This document shows positions 37,118 to 37,825 of a stretch of 37,825 nucleotides of DNA, piece after piece (positions within the stretch are counted from its first letter, which is position 1; each line of letters opens with the position of its first letter). A program made the position numbers and the translations under genes. The notes below the pieces were generated by a model. It did not search any database. It had not been told where the DNA came from and saw only the letters and a list, made by a program, of their open reading frames with translations. The DNA is from an uncultured Lachnospiraceae bacterium (GTDB taxonomy: Bacteria; Bacillota; Clostridia; Lachnospirales; Lachnospiraceae): positions 1 through 37,825 of the forward strand of contig CABUAW010000021.1 of assembly GCA_902489645.1 (NCBI GenBank). The letters are read 5' to 3'.

Positions 37118-37825
37118 ATGTTTGTAGATAAAGCCAAAATATATGTTCGCTCCGGTAAAGGCGGCGATGGTCATGTCAGCTTTCGTCGGGAGCTTTTTGT
37201 CCCGGCCGGCGGACCCAACGGCGGCGACGGCGGCAAGGGCGGCGATGTTGTTTTTGTCGTCGATAAAGGTCTGAATACACTGACCGATTTCCGTCATGTC
37301 CGTAAATATAAGGCCGGCGACGGTGAACCGGGAGGGAAAAACCGGTGTCACGGTTCGGACGGCGAGGATATTATCATCAAGGTGCCGGAGGGAACCATCA
37401 TAAAAGAAGAAAATTCCGGTCTTGTCATTGCAGATATGTCCGGAGAAAATGAGCGTATGGTATTATTAAAAGGCGGCCGGGGAGGAAAGGGCAATCAGCA
37501 TTATGCCACACCGACAATGCAGGCCCCAAAATACGCCCAGCCGGGCCAGAAAGCCCAGGAATTAAATCTGATTCTTGAATTAAAGGTCATTGCCGATGTT
37601 GGCCTTGTCGGTTTCCCGAATGTGGGGAAATCCACTTTTTTGGCCAGGGTGACAAATGCCAAACCTAAAATTGCCAATTACCATTTTACGACATTAAGTC
37701 CAAACCTTGGCGTTGTGGATTTGGATGGAAGCGACGGCTTTGTTATCGCCGATATACCGGGAATCATCGAAGGCGCTTCCGAAGGCGTGGGCCTTGGACA
37801 TGAATTTTTGCGGCATATTGAACGC
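37118..37825 (+). CDS. obgE: GTPase Obg (CgtA), N-terminal part (3' end outside window)
   Basis: The first 236 codons of Obg, an essential GTPase in 50S assembly and stress signalling. In Bacillus it is also tied to sporulation initiation. The glycine-rich Obg fold covers about 1-158 (KIYVRSGKGGDGHVSF, PAGGPNGGDGGKGGDV, KGGRGGKGNQHYATP). The G domain begins with GLVGFPNVGKST (K171 in the P-loop), then ANYHFTTLSPNLG (switch I) and DIPGIIEGASEGVGLGHEFLRH (switch II). The frame is open to the last base. AAAGGATG is the likely RBS ahead of the ATG at 37118. It follows rpmA as in most Firmicutes. Confidence 0.97.
   Translation, partial: MFVDKAKIYVRSGKGGDGHVSFRRELFVPAGGPNGGDGGKGGDVVFVVDKGLNTLTDFRHVRKYKAGDGEPGGKNRCHGSDGEDIIIKVPEGTIIKEENSGLVIADMSGENERMVLLKGGRGGKGNQHYATPTMQAPKYAQPGQKAQELNLILELKVIADVGLVGFPNVGKSTFLARVTNAKPKIANYHFTTLSPNLGVVDLDGSDGFVIADIPGIIEGASEGVGLGHEFLRHIER

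Noticed and set aside
1..37825. Search by eye for CRISPR arrays, tRNA or rRNA genes, transposases, phage genes and toxin-antitoxin pairs
   Set aside because: None seen; coding density is high and nearly all frames belong to core-gene families.

Overview
This window looks like core chromosome of a spore-forming member of the Clostridia, most likely a Lachnospiraceae-type Firmicute. The evidence is an alpha/beta-type SASP gene with a SigG-like promoter, a YlbJ/TmcAL pair, an L21-leader-like RNA, an L27 with the N-terminal extension cut by Prp, strong AGGAGG ribosome binding sites throughout, moderate GC, and the Firmicute gene orders rsmD-coaD, plsX-acpP-rnc-smc-ftsY, ylxM-ffh-rpsP-khpA-rimM-trmD-rplS and rplU-prp-rpmA-obgE. 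I do not name a genus. I see no rRNA, tRNA, CRISPR array, insertion sequence, prophage or replication origin.

Layout. 1-734: 3' end of recG, then a spore SASP gene. 851-2775: rsmD, coaD and an acidic coiled-coil protein, closed by a strong terminator that lies inside the 3' end of the convergent ylbJ. 2703-4862 (minus strand): tmcAL and ylbJ, the only minus-strand genes. 4963-6090: pta as a single transcription unit, with no ackA behind it. 6162-13661: yceD-rpmF, plsX-acpP, rnc-smc-ftsY. 13680-14897: threonine ammonia-lyase. 14924-21280: ylxM-ffh-rpsP-khpA-rimM-trmD, rplS, a signal-peptidase-like protein lacking the catalytic Lys, rbgA, and a canonical signal peptidase I. 21310-26648: rnhB-yraN-pgeF-DUF512 protein-der-plsY. 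26654-29680: a three-gene ABC importer (TrpXYZ type) at the position where gpsA often follows plsY. 29682-29957: a small membrane protein. 30003-34212: TIGR03960 radical SAM protein, DUF2344 protein, RNase E/G, PAP2 phosphatase. 34258-35833: tandem cytidylate-kinase-like paralogues, each with its own promoter. 35965-37825: L21 leader, rplU, prp, rpmA and the 5' part of obgE.

How the genes fit together. Most of the window serves translation and protein export: ribosomal proteins L32, S16, L19, L21 and L27; rRNA/tRNA modification (RsmD, TrmD, TmcAL); ribosome assembly (RimM, RbgA, Der, Obg, YceD, RNase III, Prp); and the SRP pathway (Ffh, FtsY, YlxM) with its downstream signal peptidase. PlsX, ACP and PlsY form the acyl-phosphate route into phospholipid. 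Smc, RecG and RNase HII handle the chromosome. Several intrinsic terminators, most followed by fresh promoters, split these conserved clusters into shorter transcription units.

No obviously new multi-gene system is present. The most interesting points are: the signal-peptidase paralogue with Leu in place of the catalytic Lys; the 14-bp inverted repeat on the ylxM start region and its 18-nt near-copy upstream of yceD; the two cytidylate-kinase-like paralogues; the uncharacterised radical SAM/DUF2344/RNase G block; a terminator embedded in an antisense coding sequence; and the absence of ackA and gpsA from their common positions.
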